From Hirsutella rhossiliensis (Eukaryota > Ascomycota > Sordariomycetes > Hypocreales > Ophiocordycipitaceae), in contig NW_025408667.1 of NCBI RefSeq assembly GCF_020360975.1, positions 8,680,001 through 8,744,000 on the forward strand: a DNA stretch of 64,000 nt. Reading direction: 5' to 3'. The notes under the pieces were generated by a model that worked only from the letters and a program-made list of their open reading frames with translations, searched no databases and was not told the origin of the DNA. Of the stretch, positions 34,109 to 47,699 are shown in pieces. A program made the position numbers and the translations under genes. The stretch's first letter is position 1; each line of letters begins with the position of its first letter.

Positions 34109-35340
34109 GTTATAAGCTTAAGAGGAATAGAATTCCTATACCTTCTAGCTACTATAAAAGGCACCTTTCTTATATCCCTTATAGCTTCCTTTTACCCTTC
34201 TTATTAAAAAAGCCGATTTTTAACTAACTTTTCTACCCTTCCCTTATAATAATATCGAAAAATAACTCTACTACCCCTATAGTCTATAGGACGATTCTTA
34301 TAGAGCCCTAAGATTAGGATAAGTAAGTAAAGGAGCTATAGGCTTATATAGATATAACCTTTATATAATAAAGAGCTTTTTCTACTACCTTAGGTAATAA
34401 CGAAAGTTACTCTAAGGAGTACCTCTATAAGTTAAAGCTATTAACTACTACTTATATAGCGATAATAGAATCCGTTAGTACTATAAAGCTAATCTCTTTT
34501 TAAGAGGAAGAGACTCTTAAGTAATAGCTTTTAAAGCTCGAGACCTTAATAGCTCCTTTAAGAGGCTATATAACTAACTATATTAAGAAGACCTATATAG
34601 TATATCTAGGAGCCTTTTTTACTAGGAACTAACTAGCTTCTTTATAGCTAGCTAAGTAAGAAGAAATCCTTAAGGAAGCTAACTAATACTTCCTAAAAAA
34701 AGCTCTTTCTAGCTAGTAGCTATAGGATATATCTTTACTAATAAAGCCTATTAGTAACGGTTACTTAACTATCTTTTAAAAAGCTAGCTAAGAACTAAAT
34801 AAAGAAGCGACTAAAGTATAATAGTAAGTAGTTTTATTCCTTTATAGCTAGTACTCGACCTAGATAGTTTAACCTATAGGCCTTATTACTATAGCCCCTA
34901 CTACTATAGCTATTACTCCTTTAGCTCCTCCTCCCTTAAGAGCCTTAACGCCGTCGTTAACTATAGCTACTCCCTTAGCCCTAGCTATATATCTTATTCT
35001 AGGTCCGGCCCTAGTCTTATTAGTTAGACTAGCCCGACTAGTCTCTTAATAGACCTTTTAGTCTATTAATTAAAAAAATAAGGAACTAGTCGAAATTAGA
35101 CCTCTTTATTAAAATTAGTAATAAGGGGTAAAATAAGGGGGTTTTTAAGTAGACCTTCTAAAAAAAGATAAGGATTCCTTAAAGAAATAATATATAAAGA
35201 GGAATCGACCTACCTATTAAGTATATAAAAAGCCTTATTAGCTAGAAGACTACTAGTAAGTCTTTAAGGAAAACTAACTTAAAGGAGTTAACCTTTTAAA
35301 GAGGCTATAAGAAATAGTATAATAGTTTCTTAAGGAGGAC
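34109..35340 (+). pseudogene. Copia-A array, first gag relic
   Basis: 5' part of the internal region, including the Ala/Pro-rich linker near 34880-35000. It stops at AAGGAGGAC (35340), where the second LTR begins. The same position in the second element (37139) continues with CCCTCGTTAT, which shows where the first element was broken. Confidence 0.75.
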
Positions 35341-35786
35341 TATCGCGAAGCGTGGCCTAATTTCGTAGTTCTCGGAGATATCCCTTAGTAAGAGGGACTA
35401 AGGAAGCTAAAAACACCCGGTATAGAAGAAGGAAGAAGGAGCTAAAAAGAGGTATAGAAAGGAGGGTAGGGGTATAAAGGGAAGTAGAAGTAGCGATAGC
35501 TTCCTATAGAGGTAGCGAAAGATAAAACGGATATACCGGCAACGGCTAGAAAAGAGGGGAAAAACCAGCAAAAAGCTTAGTAGTCGAAAGGATATTAGTA
35601 GCTTTTTTAAGTAGGATCTTCTTTATTAATTAAGGTACTAAATAAGTATAAAAAGGGGCGTTAGATAAAGGAAAGAAGGATAATTAAGGCAATATAATAA
35701 ATCTCTCTACCCTACCTATCTAACCCCTTACTTCTAATTTTACCTTTATATATTTTTATATACTTCTTATATCTCTCTTCGCGAGA
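35341..35786 (+). repeat. Copia-A array, middle LTR
   Basis: 446 bp, start TATCGCGAAGCGTGG, end CTTCGCGAGA. It retains the CGTGG and CGCGAGAG motifs, so it is less mutated than the outer LTRs. A deletion of roughly 40 bp lies near 35698. Confidence 0.88.
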
Positions 35787-38700
35787 GTTATAAGCCTAGG
35801 AGGAATAAAATTCCTATACCTTCCAGCTACTATAAAAGGCACCTTTCTTATATCCCTTATAGCTTTCTTTTACCCCTCTTACTAAAAAAGCCGATTTTTA
35901 CCTAACTTTTCTACCCTTCCCTATAATAATATCGAAAAACGACTCCTTTACTATCCCTATAGTCTATAAGACGATTCTTATAGAGCCTTAAGATTAAGAT
36001 AAGTAGGTAAAGGAGCTATAGGCTCGTATAGATAGAATTATCTATAATTTAGTCTTCTCTAATAAGTAGGACCCTCTTAAGCCCCCTCTTCGTCCTAAGG
36101 TAATAGACTTTATAGAGGGAGCTACCCTCTTCTCCGAGCTAACCTCTATATAGTAGAGAGCTTTTTCTGCTGCCCTAGGCGACTATAAGAGTCACCGAAA
36201 GGAATACCTTTACGAGATAAAGCTACTAACTACTACTCGTACGGTAATAACGGAATCTATTAGTGCCGTAAAGCTAATCTCTCTACGAGAGGAAGAGACT
36301 CCTAGGCAGTAGCTTCTAAAGCTTAAGACCTTAATAGCTCCCTCTAAGGGCTATATAACTAACTATATTAGGAAGACCTATACGGCCTACCTAGGAGCTT
36401 TTTCTACTAGGAACCTACTAGCTTCTTCGTAGCTAGCTAAGTAGGAAGAAATCCTTAAGGAAGCTAACTAATACTTCCTAATAAAAGCTCTTTCTAGCTA
36501 GTAGCTATAGGATATATCTCTACTAATAAAGCTTATTAGTAACGGTTATTCGACTATCTTTTAAGAGGCTAGCTAGGAACTAAATAAAGAGGCTATTAGA
36601 GTATAATAGTAAGCAGTCTTATTTCTTCGTAGCTAGCACTCGACCTAGATAGCTCGACCTATAGCTGCTGTAGCCCCTACTACTACGGCTCCCGCTGCTA
36701 CTACTACGGCTATTGCTCCTTTAGCTCCTCCTCCTTTAAGAGCCTTAACGCCGTCGTTAACTATAGCTACGGCCCCGGCCCCGGCTCTATATCTTGCTCC
36801 GGGCCCGGCCCCGGTCCCGTTAGTTAGACCGGCCTAACTAGTCCCTTAATAGACCTTTTAGTCCGTTAGTCGAAAAATTAGGGAACTAGTCGAAATCGAA
36901 CCTCTTCGTTAAAATTAGCAATAAAGGGTAAAAAGGGGGGTTTTTTAAGTAGACCTTCTAGACTAGGATAAGGATTCCTCGAAGAAATAACGTATAAAGA
37001 GGAATCGACCTACCTACTAAGTATATAAAATGCCCTATCGGCTAGAAGACTACTAGTAGGTCTTTAAGGAAAACCGACCTAAAGGAGTTAACCCTTTAAA
37101 GAGGCTATAAGAAATAGTATAATAGTCTCTTAAGGAGGACCCCTCGTTATAGAAGAAGATAGACGAGATTTAGGTTGCTAAGAAATAGTAACTAACGCCG
37201 CTGCCCTTATTTAAGCCGTAAATTCGAGGAAAAATCGTTAGTATAGTAAATCTAGCATTCGCCTTCCCTATAGATTAGTAAGACTAACTATTAGGACCCT
37301 CCGACTATCCCCTACGAAAATCAGCTATCCTTAACTCTAGTACTTCTCTCGATATCTATAATATACTCTTACGATTCCGGTCTTTTAAGAAGGCACGGAG
37401 GGAATATCTTATTACTAGGGAATTAACTATATAGATAGAGGGATATAGAAGGGTAAATTTTACGATAAAATTACCTAACGGGTCTATAAGAATTCTTTAA
37501 CGAAAAAGGGTAGCTTTTTACCCTTAATTTTTAACGAGCCTAATTTCCTTCCGCCTTCTTTAAAAGGAAGGGATCTCCTAGGATATAACGTTTAAGCCTA
37601 TAAGGCTAGTTTAAAAGAATTAGACTATCGGGCTTATTAAGGAAAAATTCGGTTGATTTATTCTCGAATTCCGACCTATCCTTAGGAAGGAATCTCTTAA
37701 GAAGTTAGCTTTCCCTACTTAAAGGAGGGTAGGTTTAAAGGACCCTCTTTTAGCAGCCCGAGGAGACGGTCTTCTTTAGCACGTATAACTTAGTTACCTA
37801 GGCCCCCTAGCTTTATATAAGCTAGGCTAATAATAAGGCGTACGAAGAGGGGGCCTAAAGACTATTAAATATAAATACTATAGCTAAGGGAAGACTAAGA
37901 GACGAATTTCTAGACGGACCCTAATACGGCCGGACTAGCTATATAAGGAAATTTAGGTCGACTAGACCAACGTCTCTAAGAACTAGGAAAGCTTCGTTAA
38001 GGTAATGTTTTTTATAGACGCTTTTTTAAGGATAGTTTTCCCTTATTTCTTATAGACCTACCTAAGTAAGTATAACTAGTCTACCCTCTAGGACTTCGTT
38101 AACTAGATAAAATCCTACTTTAGCTATAAGGTAAAGAAGATATAGTTTAACGGAGAGCTATTTACGAAAGATATCTTAAATTAGCTATAAAAAGGAGGTA
38201 TTTTACCCCTCTTATTAGTACTAAATACCTAGGCCTAAAATAAAAGGGTAGAAAGATTAAGGGGTACTATAATAAAAAGGGCCTATATAATAAGACTTAC
38301 TATAAGGCTTCTATATAACCTTTAAAGGGAAGTTATTAAGACCGCTTAAACTAGACCCTAAGGGACCTTAGGGGCCTAAGGGACTATAGGGACCTAGAGA
38401 CCCTTATTAAGACCTAAGGAATAGACTAGAAATCCCCCCTCGAGCTCTTTATAAAGAAGAGGGCCTTACTAGCTTATATTTATACCTATAGCTATAAGGT
38501 ATACGCTATAACTATTAATATATAGCTAAAAGGGAAGAAGAAAAGAAAGCTTAATCTTAAAACCTTTATTAGTTACCTTATCGGCTATAATTCTATAAAT
38601 ATCTTTTAGATCTAGATTCCTCTTTTATAGAAGGTTATTTTAACTAGGGATATAATTTTCGATAAATCTAGCTTCTTTAACGAAAAGAGGGATTAATAGC

Positions 38701-40913
38701 CCCTCTTACTCTTATAACGTTAGCTAATTTAAATATTTAAATCCCCTCATCCTAATAGTCTTAATAAGAGGCCTTAGATAAGGAAATAGAAAATAAAACT
38801 AATATCGAAGTAGTTAAGGATAACGCTAACTTCGAAGAAAAAGAGGAAGCTACTAAATTAAATAATCTAGACGAAGAAGGAGACTATAGGAAAGCAGTAG
38901 AGCTAGAATACGCCTACCTCCCTACGCCTCCTCCTATATAAGAAGAAGATCTAAAAGTAGCTTTCTTTATTAGTCTTCCTATCTTAACCCTTAAGGAGGT
39001 AGGAAAGGCACCTCTCTTAAAGGATTACCTAGCTACCTTTTTATCCTTACTTCGAGAAGTAAAGGAAGGTATAAGGCCTAATATAGTTACTAAAGAAGAC
39101 TAACCTTTCCCTTATTTTAATCGTTTTTCCGACTTCTATCTAACGCTTATAAAAGACGGTTCTTATAGAGTATTTATAGTAGGCCGGACTTTTAAGCTAC
39201 TATTAGTAAGGAACGTATATAAAAGAGACCTCCTAGACCTACTAGTAAACTAAAAGTAGGTCGAAAAACACCCCTTTAAAGACTAGTTTTTCTAGGCCTA
39301 GAAAGACTACCTAGCCTTATATAAAGAGATAGGGTCTTTTAAAAAGGTCCTTAAGGAAAAGGTAAGATTAAAATAAGTCCTTAGCTATAAGTAAGTCTTT
39401 ATTTATAAGACTAATAAATATAGCTTCCTTTAAAAGTATAAAGCCTAGCTAGTTATCTATAGGAACTAGTAAGAAAAGGGGGATCTTTTTATTAAGGCAA
39501 CTACCTTAGTAGGGATATCTTTTTAAACTCTTATAGCTATAGTAGTAGAATTCGACCTCGAGCTTAATTAGATAGATATAGTTAATGCCTTTATTAACTA
39601 CTTACTTAAGAAAGAAGAAGTTATCTTTATATGCCTTTTACTAAGTTTCTAATAGCTAGGAAATATTCTATAGCTTAGGAAAGCTCTATATAGACTATAA
39701 AGATTGCCCTTTCTTTAGTAATAGTATTTAATAGGTTCCTTTAAAGCCTTAGGCTTTAAGAAAGTCCCTTAGGAACTATATATAATATAGAAAGGTAAAA
39801 TTATAGTCTTCTTTTACGTTAACGATATTATCTAAGCTTACTTAAAAGAGGAAGAAGTAACTACTAAGGAGGCTATAAAAGGCTTATAATAAAGGTATAA
39901 GATAACTAAGCTAAGGGAGCTAAAGTAGTTCCTAGGGATATAAATCCTATAGAATAGGTCTAAATAGACTATCTAGCTTACTTAGGAGGCCTATATCGAT
40001 AAGGTCGCTTATAAATTCCTCTTTAATTCCCTTAATAAGAAGCTTCCCTTTATACTTATATTAAACGAAGAGCTTTTACTTAATCCGTCCTTTTAAGCTA
40101 GGGAGTAAGAGAAATACTAATATTAATAGAAGGTAGGCTCCCTGCTTTTTTTAGCTATTTCTACTAGACCGGATATCTCTTTTACGGTCTCCTAGCTAGC
40201 TAGGTATAACTAGAATCCTAGCCCTAGGCATTAAGAAGTAGTAGATAAAGCTATCCTTTATCTTTATTTAACGAGATTATATAGTCTATGCTTAGGAGGG
40301 TAGAAAAGAAAGAAATTAGCTATTAAAATCTTCTTTTATTTAAGCGATTCTTTCTTTATAGATAATTTATTAAATAGAAAGAGCTTATAGGGGTATATTA
40401 TATCCCTTTTTAAAGGAACTATTACTTAGAGGGCTTCGAAGTAAGCTACTATTACGACTTTAAGTATAGAGGTAGAGCTACTAGCTTTTTTAGAAGCGTT
40501 AAAAAAAGCGATTTTCCTTAGCTAGCTATTAATATCTTTACGACTATAAAATTCGTCCCTATTAGCTATAAAATATAATATTATATAGACTATATAAATT
40601 CTTATAAAGGAAAATAGTAAGCTATCGACCTAGCTATAGTATATTAATATTTATTAGTATTAGTTATACTAAGAAGTCTAAAAGGAATTTATTTCTATCC
40701 GTTATATTTTAATAGTATTAATAAAAGCTAACGGTCTTATAAAGCCCCTATTAAAGTATAAGCTAGCTATCTTTTTATAGTAAATTAAGCTAGAAAACGT
40801 TTAAGAAAAGCTATCCTTAAAGGCCTACTATAAGAGTCTATAAGAGGAGCTAATAGCCCGAAGCTATATTAGCTATACCCTTACTATAAGGGCAAGCTAT
40901 AGCTAAGGGGGTA
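35787..40913 (+). pseudogene. Copia-A copy 3 gag-pol relic
   Basis: Full internal region in the plus strand: gag with Ala/Pro-rich linker (about 35850-36850), protease/integrase zone (about 37150-38450, with the AERLRG-type integrase block near 38240-38280), RT (about 39000-39990) and RNase H (about 40330-40800). The RT reads GFKKVP-stop-ELYII near 39750, then FYVND at 39812-39826, so here the first catalytic Asp is Asn while the second is kept. The purine tract TAAGGGGGTA precedes the 3' LTR. Many stops; inactive. Confidence 0.82.
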
Positions 40914-41399
40914 TATCGTAAAGCGTAGCTTAATTTTATAGTTCTTAGAGATATCCCTTAGTAAGAGGGACTAAGGAATCTAAAAACACTTAGTATAAAA
41001 GAAGGAAGAAGAAGCTAAAAAGAGGTATAGAAAGGAGGGTAGGGGTATAAAGGGAAGTAGAAGTAGTAATAGCTTCTTATAGAGGTAGTAAGAGATAAGA
41101 CGGATATACCGGTAACGGCTAGAAAGGAAGGGAAAAACTAGTAAAAAGCTTAGTAGTTAAAAGGATATTAGTAGCTTCTATAAGTAGGATCTTCTTTATT
41201 AATTAAGATACTAGATAGGTATAAAGAGGGTCGTTAGATAAAGGAAAGAAGTATAATTAAGGCAATATAATAATTACTCCCCTACCTTAAATACTACCCC
41301 TATAAGAATTAAATAGCTTAGCCCTACTTATTTAACCCCTTACTTTTAATTTTACCTTTATATATTTTATATATACTTCTTATATCTCTCTTTACGAGA
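40914..41399 (+). repeat. Copia-A array, 3' LTR
   Basis: 486 bp, start TATCGTAAAGCG, end TTTACGAGA, followed by the duplicated target ACCTA. Confidence 0.88.
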
Positions 41400-43581
41400 A
41401 CCTAAGCGCTTTAACGCTTTATAGCTAGGATTATAAGATCGCTTTAGCGCTTTAGCGCTCTTAAGTAATAAGATTACTTAGTACTTTTAACGATTTAAAG
41501 AAGCTTTTAAGATATATTAGGAAGGAATATAATTCTCCTTTAAATAGATAGCTTAATAGCTTTTAATATAATTATTATAATCTCTATTATAATCTTATCT
41601 TTAATTTTAATTACTTAATTACTTATTTATAGTCTATAGTCTATAACCTTTAATTTACTATTAATATAATATACTTATTATTATTTAAACTACGCCTTAT
41701 TATATCTATTAATATAAACCCCTTAATAGGTTTATCCCTTAAGAATAATACTAGTCGTTATACGTTAAAAGCTCTTATTTAATATAATACTATATTACTT
41801 TAAGGATTATTATAACTATTAATATACCTATATAATAAGCTAGATTAACTAAGTTTAAAGCTACTATATTACCCTAGGATATAATACGCGAGATTATTAC
41901 CTTTTTATATAAGGTATAGTTACTTAATAATAAAGAAGGTAATAAATAAGTTAAGGACCTTAGAAAAGTAGTTTAACTAAAATAACTAAGAATATTTAAT
42001 AGTACTTATAGTATACTTAAAGACTTTCTTACTTAACTTAAGGCCTACTATTAGTTTTACCTTACTAAACTCTTAGACTTAGTTAAAAGGATACTTTACG
42101 CGGGAAATTAATTATTTAAAATAGTACTCGCTTAGTTTAAACCTATTATAAGGGACTTTCTTAATAATAAACTAGCGCGATAAAATAATAAAATAGATAA
42201 AGTTTTTACTAGTTTCTAAGAATTTAAAGAAGCTATTATAAAGGTATTTAAAATAACTAATAAAGAATAAGAAGCTAAATAAGAACTTTTAAAACTTTAA
42301 TAAAGGATCTTAGTATTAAATTATACTATAAGGTTATATTAAGTTACCTTAAAACTTAATTAATATAACGAACCTTTTATATTATAATTTTATAATAAGC
42401 TTAAAGAAAAAGTTAAGGATAAGGTTTAAAAGGAAAATCGACCTAATAACCTCTTAGACTATATTACTATAGTAGTATAAATTAATAATAGAAAGTATAT
42501 ATAATACTAAGAAAAGAAATAAGGAAGAGGGAACTAAAACCCTTTTTATAGGAATAACTTTAACTAATACGCTAACTATAAAAAGGAGTATAAAACTCTT
42601 ATTACCTATACCTATATAACTAACTTAGGTAAGATAGATCTAAATATAATATAGAAAAGTAAAGTAAAGGAAAGTATTTTAACTATAAGAAATTTAGATA
42701 TTACTTTAAAGAATATAAATAACCTTATAAAGAAAAAAAAACCTATTAAGTACTAGCTTTAAAAGGTAAGAAATACTTAAACGCTATTAATAAATAAGAA
42801 CTAAAGTATAAACTCCTTAGTTAAACTATATACTATAATAATAAATATATAGTATACCTAAGTAATAAGAATAATATAAAATAGTTCTTAAAGCTATTAA
42901 AGAAACCCTTATATTAATATAATAAAAGGATCTTAAAATATAAAAATAAGTTAAATTTATAGAACTAAAATACCTTTATCTTAAAGGAGTCTTTTAAAAC
43001 TAAATTAAAAAGAATAGTAAATAGTTTTAAAAAGATATATAAAATAAAGATCGATAATAATTATATATAGTTTATAAATAGTATAATAAAAAAGATATAG
43101 ATATAGCCCTTATACTTATAATACTTAGATAATAACTTAAAAAGAAATAATAAAGTATTAATAATATAAGCTTTAAAGAATAAGAAATACCTAGAAAAAT
43201 AAAAGATAAGAATAAATTTATATTACTACCTTTACTACTAAGGGAAAATACTATAATTAAAGAATATACTTTATACTTTAAAGAATTTAAAGAAATATTT
43301 AAAATATAAACTTAATAAATACCTTAAATTCTTCTAGATAACTAATAAGCTATATTAATTCGATATTAACTAGTACTATATAAAAGAGACTATATTATAG
43401 ATATTACTATAGTTAGTACCTTTATAGCTTTAAAATAAGAATAATAACTATAAAGAGAATTTAAAGAGAATTTATAAATACTACTTACTTATAAGTATTA
43501 TAAGTATATTTTATAGATATTATACGTTTACTTAGATAATATAATATACTTTTAGATAAAGATATAATATAATACTTTCTT

Positions 43582-44066
43582 TTTTATAAAGAAAGATATA
43601 AGAAGTATATATAAAATATATAAAGGTAAAATTAAAAGTAAGGGGTTAGATAAGTAGGGCTAAGCTATTTAATTCTTATAGGGGTAGTAATTAAAGTAAA
43701 GGAGTAATTATTATATTACCTTAATTATCCTTTTTTCTTTAATTTAACGCCCCTTTTTATACTTATTTAGTATCTTAATTAATAAAAAAGATCTTACTTA
43801 AAGAAGCTATTAATATCCTTTTAACTACTAAGCTTTTTATTAGTTTTCCCTTCCTTTTTAGCTATTACTAGTATATCCGTCTTATCTCTTACTACCTTTA
43901 TAAGAAGCTATTACTACTTATACTTCCCTTTATACCCTTACCCTCCTTTCTATACCTTTTTTTAGCTCCTTCTTCCTTCTTTTATACTAAGTATTTTTAG
44001 CTTCCTTAGTCCCTCTTACTAAGGGATATCTCTAAGAACTATAAAATTAAGCTATACTTTACGATA
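43582..44066 (-). repeat. Copia-A copy 4, 3' LTR
   Basis: About 485 bp. Its left junction lies in Gypsy-B gag after TTCTT (43577-43581). Both ends are heavily mutated but the internal blocks match the other Copia-A LTRs. Confidence 0.85.
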
Positions 44067-45640
44067 TACCCTCTTAGCTATAGCCTACCCTTATAGTAAG
44101 GGTATAGCTAATATAACTTTAGGCTAGTAAGCGTATAAAAGAGGTTCTTAGCTTTATACTTCTCCTTTTACTTAAGGAAAGTAAGAGCCCTTTTAGGTCC
44201 CTAGGCTTTTTTAGACCTACTTAAGGAATAAGGGCTTAAAGAAAGGAAAGTCTTATAAGAAAGGGGGCCTTCTTAAAATAAAAAAACCTAATTAAATAAA
44301 AAGCCTTTAAAGGGAAAAACCTCTTTTTTTATTTTTAGCTATAAATATTACCTTTTTATATAGGCTATTAGCTCCTCTTATAAACTCTTAAGGCGGGCCT
44401 TTAAAGATAGCTTTTTTTAAACGCTTTTTAGCTTAATTTACTATAAAAAGATAGCTAGCTTCTACTTTAATAAGGGCTTTATAAGTCTATTAGCTTTTAT
44501 TAATACTATTAAAACCTAATAGATTAAGATAAGTCCCTTTTAGACCTCTTAGTATTACTAATACTAGTAGATATTAATATACTATAGCTAGGTTAATAGC
44601 TTACTATTTTCCTTTATAAGAATTTATATAGTTTATATATTATTATATTTTATAGCTAATAAGGATAGAATTTATAGTTATAAAGATATTAATAGCTAGC
44701 TAAGGAAAATCGCTTCTTTTAACGCTTTTAAAAGAGCTAGTAGCTCTACCTCTATACTAAAAGTTATAATAGTAGCTTACTTTAAAGCTCTTTAAGTAAT
44801 AGTTCTTTTAAAAAGGGATATAATATACCCTTATAAGCTCTTTCTATTTAATAAATTATTTATAAAGGATAAATCGCTTAAATAAAAAAAGACTTTAGTA
44901 GCTAGTTTCCTTTCCTACCTTCTTAGGTATAGACTATATAATCTTATTAAATAAAGATAAAGGATAGCTTAGTCTACTACTTCTTAGTACTTAGGGCTAG
45001 GATTTTAGTTATACCTAGCTAGCTAGGAGACCGTAAAAGAGATATCCGGTCTAGTAGAAATAGCTAAAAAAAGTAAGGAGCTTACCTTCTATTAATATTA
45101 GTATTTCTCTTACTCCCTAGCTTAAAAGGATAGATTAAGTAAAAGCTCTTTATCTAATATAAGTATAAAGGGAAGCTTCTTATTAAGGGAATTAAAAAGG
45201 AGTTTATAAGCGACCTTATCGATATAAGCGTCTTAGGTAAGCTAGATAGTCTATTAGGATCTATTTTAAAGGATTTATATCCCTAGGAACTACTTTAGCT
45301 CCCTTAGCTTAGTTATTTTATACCTTTATTATAGGCTTAATATAGCCTCCTTAATAGTAGCCTCTTCCTCTTTTAAGTAGGCCTAGATAATATTATTAAT
45401 ATAAAAGAAGACCGTGATTTTACCCTTTTATATTTTATATAGTTCCTAAGGGACTTTCTTAAAGCTTAGGGCTTTAAGAGAACCTATTAAATACTATTAT
45501 TAAAGAAGGGGTAATCTTTATAGTCTATATAGAGCTTTCCTAAGCTATAAAACCTTTCCTAGCTATTAAAAACTAAGAGGAAGTTATATATAAATAACTT
45601 TTTCTTTCTTAAAAAGGTAGTTTAAAAAGGCGTTAATTAT

Positions 45641-45826
45641 TATTATAGAGTAGGTAGAGGTATATATATAGGTGCCGTCTATAGGATAATATTAATAAGC
45701 TATATAGAGCTCTTTTATACGCGGCTAGCCCGCCCTTATACTTATAAGATCTAGCCCTTTATATATAACTATACGGCTTAGGCCGCGGCCTAAGCCTATT
45801 ACTTATAATAGTTAAAGACTCTTATA
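45641..45826 (-). repeat. Gypsy-C 3' LTR
   Basis: 186 bp. A purine tract (minus strand GAGGGAGGGCATTA, plus 45827-45840) lies directly upstream. Confidence 0.92.
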
Positions 45827-46389
45827 TAATGCCCTCCCTCGAGCGCGGCGTAGCGCTGCCTTATTAATAGCTCCTATATAATTAAGCCTATACCGCGGGC
45901 TCTTTCCTACCCTTTCCTATTAATAAAGCTAGCCCTACTAGCCTTATTATCCCCGCGCTTATTAGCCTAGGTAGCCGGGACCTAGCTCTATACTTATTAG
46001 CTAGCTAGCTATTTAAATAAAAGTATAACCTATTATATACGCCCTTAGGTAGCCGGCGGCTAGTCTAGACCTACGTAAGCCTTAGGTTACCTATCCCCTC
46101 TACCTTAAGTAGTATCCTTTACTAAGGGGTATATAAGGTAATATCCCTCTTTTCCTCCTTCCCTTCCTTCTTTCCTTTCTTTAACTATAGTAGTAGTATT
46201 AATAGATAAGTTCTACTTTACCTAAGGTATTAGTCCGTTCTTAGCTATATAGGCCGCTCTATTAATATATATTTATAGTAGTAGCGGTAGTAGTAATAAT
46301 AGCCTTAATAATAATAATAACTCTAACTAGTAAGTTCTATGCCCTATAAAGTAAGAGGCTATATCTTATTATACTAACTTCCGCGATAG

Positions 46390-47296
46390 ATATATCCGCC
46401 TCTCCTTCTCTTACCTCTTCCTTCTTAAAGCGTATAGAGTCGTTTATCGACGCTATACTAGCCGCGGCCGATAATAACTCCGCCGCTGCCGCCGCTCCTA
46501 CCCGCGCCGCTGCCACCGCTCCTACCGCCGCCGCCGCCGCCTTTACTACGCTATTCGCTCTTACGTTGCCCTTTAAGGTAACGACGCCGTCCCCGCCGCT
46601 ACCTATAACGCCCGGCCCCTTAGCCCCCGCCTCTATCTCCGCTACCCCTATAAGTCTATAGTTAGGGAAGTATAATAGACGTTATCCGCTAACCTCCTAT
46701 AGTATAAGCGCTAAGTATAGGCCGGCGCCGCCTACTTAGCCCCCTATATACGTTATACGTCGTAGGAGCTTAACTACTCCGACTAAGTTAAGCGCCGCCG
46801 CGGCGGTAGCTACTACTAGTACGCGTAAGCCGGCCGCGCTTATAAGGCGGCGCCTCCTATCCTACTTACTACGGCGTTAGCTTAGAAGGCTAGCTCGTAT
46901 AGGTAGGCGCGGGGGGCTACTAAGAAGCGCCTTACCGCCGCCGCCGCCGCTTACTATAACCTCCGCGCCCTTAAGTAATAAGGCCTTATACTTAAGTAAG
47001 TCCTACTCCTTCGCTCCCTTATTTCCGCTTTTAATATACCCGGCGCTAGGGATACTACCTCCGTCGCCTTATTAGCGGTCCCCTTAGCCGTGCCCGCCTT
47101 TACTACCGCCGCTGCCCTTGCCGCCGCCGCTAGCCGCTGCCCCTCTACCCTTAGAGCCGCCGCCGCCGCCGACTAGCTTATAGGCTTAGAGGGCCGCCTT
47201 AGCGCCCTAGAGACCGCCGCCGCCGCTAATAAGAAGGAGGAGGCTAACGAGGACGATAATAATAAAGATAATAATAATAATAACGATAAGGAATAA
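46390..47296 (+). pseudogene. Gypsy-C antisense accessory ORF, Zn2Cys6-like
   Basis: A plus-strand frame, opposite to gag-pol, ends at TAA 47294-47296. Stops inside it are all RIP-type. At 46745-46843 six Tyr codons (TAT/TAC) stand at the spacing 2-6-11-2-6, exactly the Cys spacing of a fungal Zn2Cys6 cluster; each would be TGT or TGC before RIP. Basic residues KRRRGG lie in the linker. After it come Ala-rich helical repeats (LTAAAAA, LRAAAAAD), then LEGRLSALETAAAANKKEE and an Asp/Asn-rich tail. The start is uncertain. A DNA-binding or chromatin role is inference. It lies between the chromodomain and the 3' LTR. Confidence 0.6.
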
Positions 47297-47469
47297 GCCT
47301 AGGTAGTTTGAGGGCTTTACTTTATAATAAACGCTATTTTTATCTTTACTTATACTATTATACTTATATTACTTATATTACTATAACTACCCCCTTTACT
47401 ATACTTACTTTATAGTCCTAGCCTAAGCTACTATTAGTAGTTTACTAGTTTATTATTCTTATCTATTAT

Positions 47470-47660
47470 TCTAAATAAAGCTTTAAAATTATTAAGGGCT
47501 ATAGTTCCTATAAACTTATATATAGGTTCCTATATAAGGTCGAGATACCCGCGCTACTTAACGAGGACCTCTTAGCGTTTCCCCTTACTAACCTTTTTTT
47601 AGCGCGCGGCCTATATCTCTTTAACCTTAAACTCGTCCTCTCCCTTTACCTTAATTATAG
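47470..47660 (-). pseudogene. Gypsy-C chromodomain relic
   Basis: The minus strand reads KRGKR-like then EVLVK-stop-RGY (about 47610-47570), followed by a LT-stop-EP and FIGTIALNNFKALF-like end near 47480. This matches the chromodomain pattern YLVKWRGY...TWEP after the integrase. The aromatic cage Trp codons are stops. Confidence 0.7.
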
Positions 47661-47699
47661 GTAGTTAAGCGTCTACTACTTCTTATCTAGGTAGCGGGT

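Larger units (their letters stand above)
33623..41399 (+). mobile_element. Copia-A copy 3: three-LTR nested/tandem array, TSD ACCTA
   Basis: Three plus-strand LTRs lie at 33623-34108, 35341-35786 and 40914-41399. The first is followed by only 1.2 kb of gag (34109-35340). The second starts a nearly complete element. The outer duplication is ACCTA at 33618-33622 and 41400-41404. A second Copia-A inserted in the gag of the first, followed by recombination between the two 3' LTRs, would give exactly this. The middle LTR has lost about 30-40 bp near 35698. Confidence 0.88.
33499..43581 (+). mobile_element. Gypsy-B copy 2, 5' LTR and gag, interrupted
   Basis: The 5' LTR starts at 33499 (TATTATAACTATAG), is broken at 33622 by the Copia-A array, resumes at 41400 and ends at 41762. 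Gag follows from 41763 to 43581 with the same text as copy 1, including the former zinc knuckle near 42675-42720 in which Cys and His codons are all Tyr. Copia-A copy 4 then cuts it at 43582; pol and the 3' end are not seen. RIP is heavier than in copy 1. Confidence 0.85.

Noticed and set aside
46480..47260. GCC repeats as a microsatellite or CpG island promoter
   Set aside because: The GCC runs are in frame as Ala codons of the antisense Gypsy-C ORF and are explained by RIP sparing of GCC.
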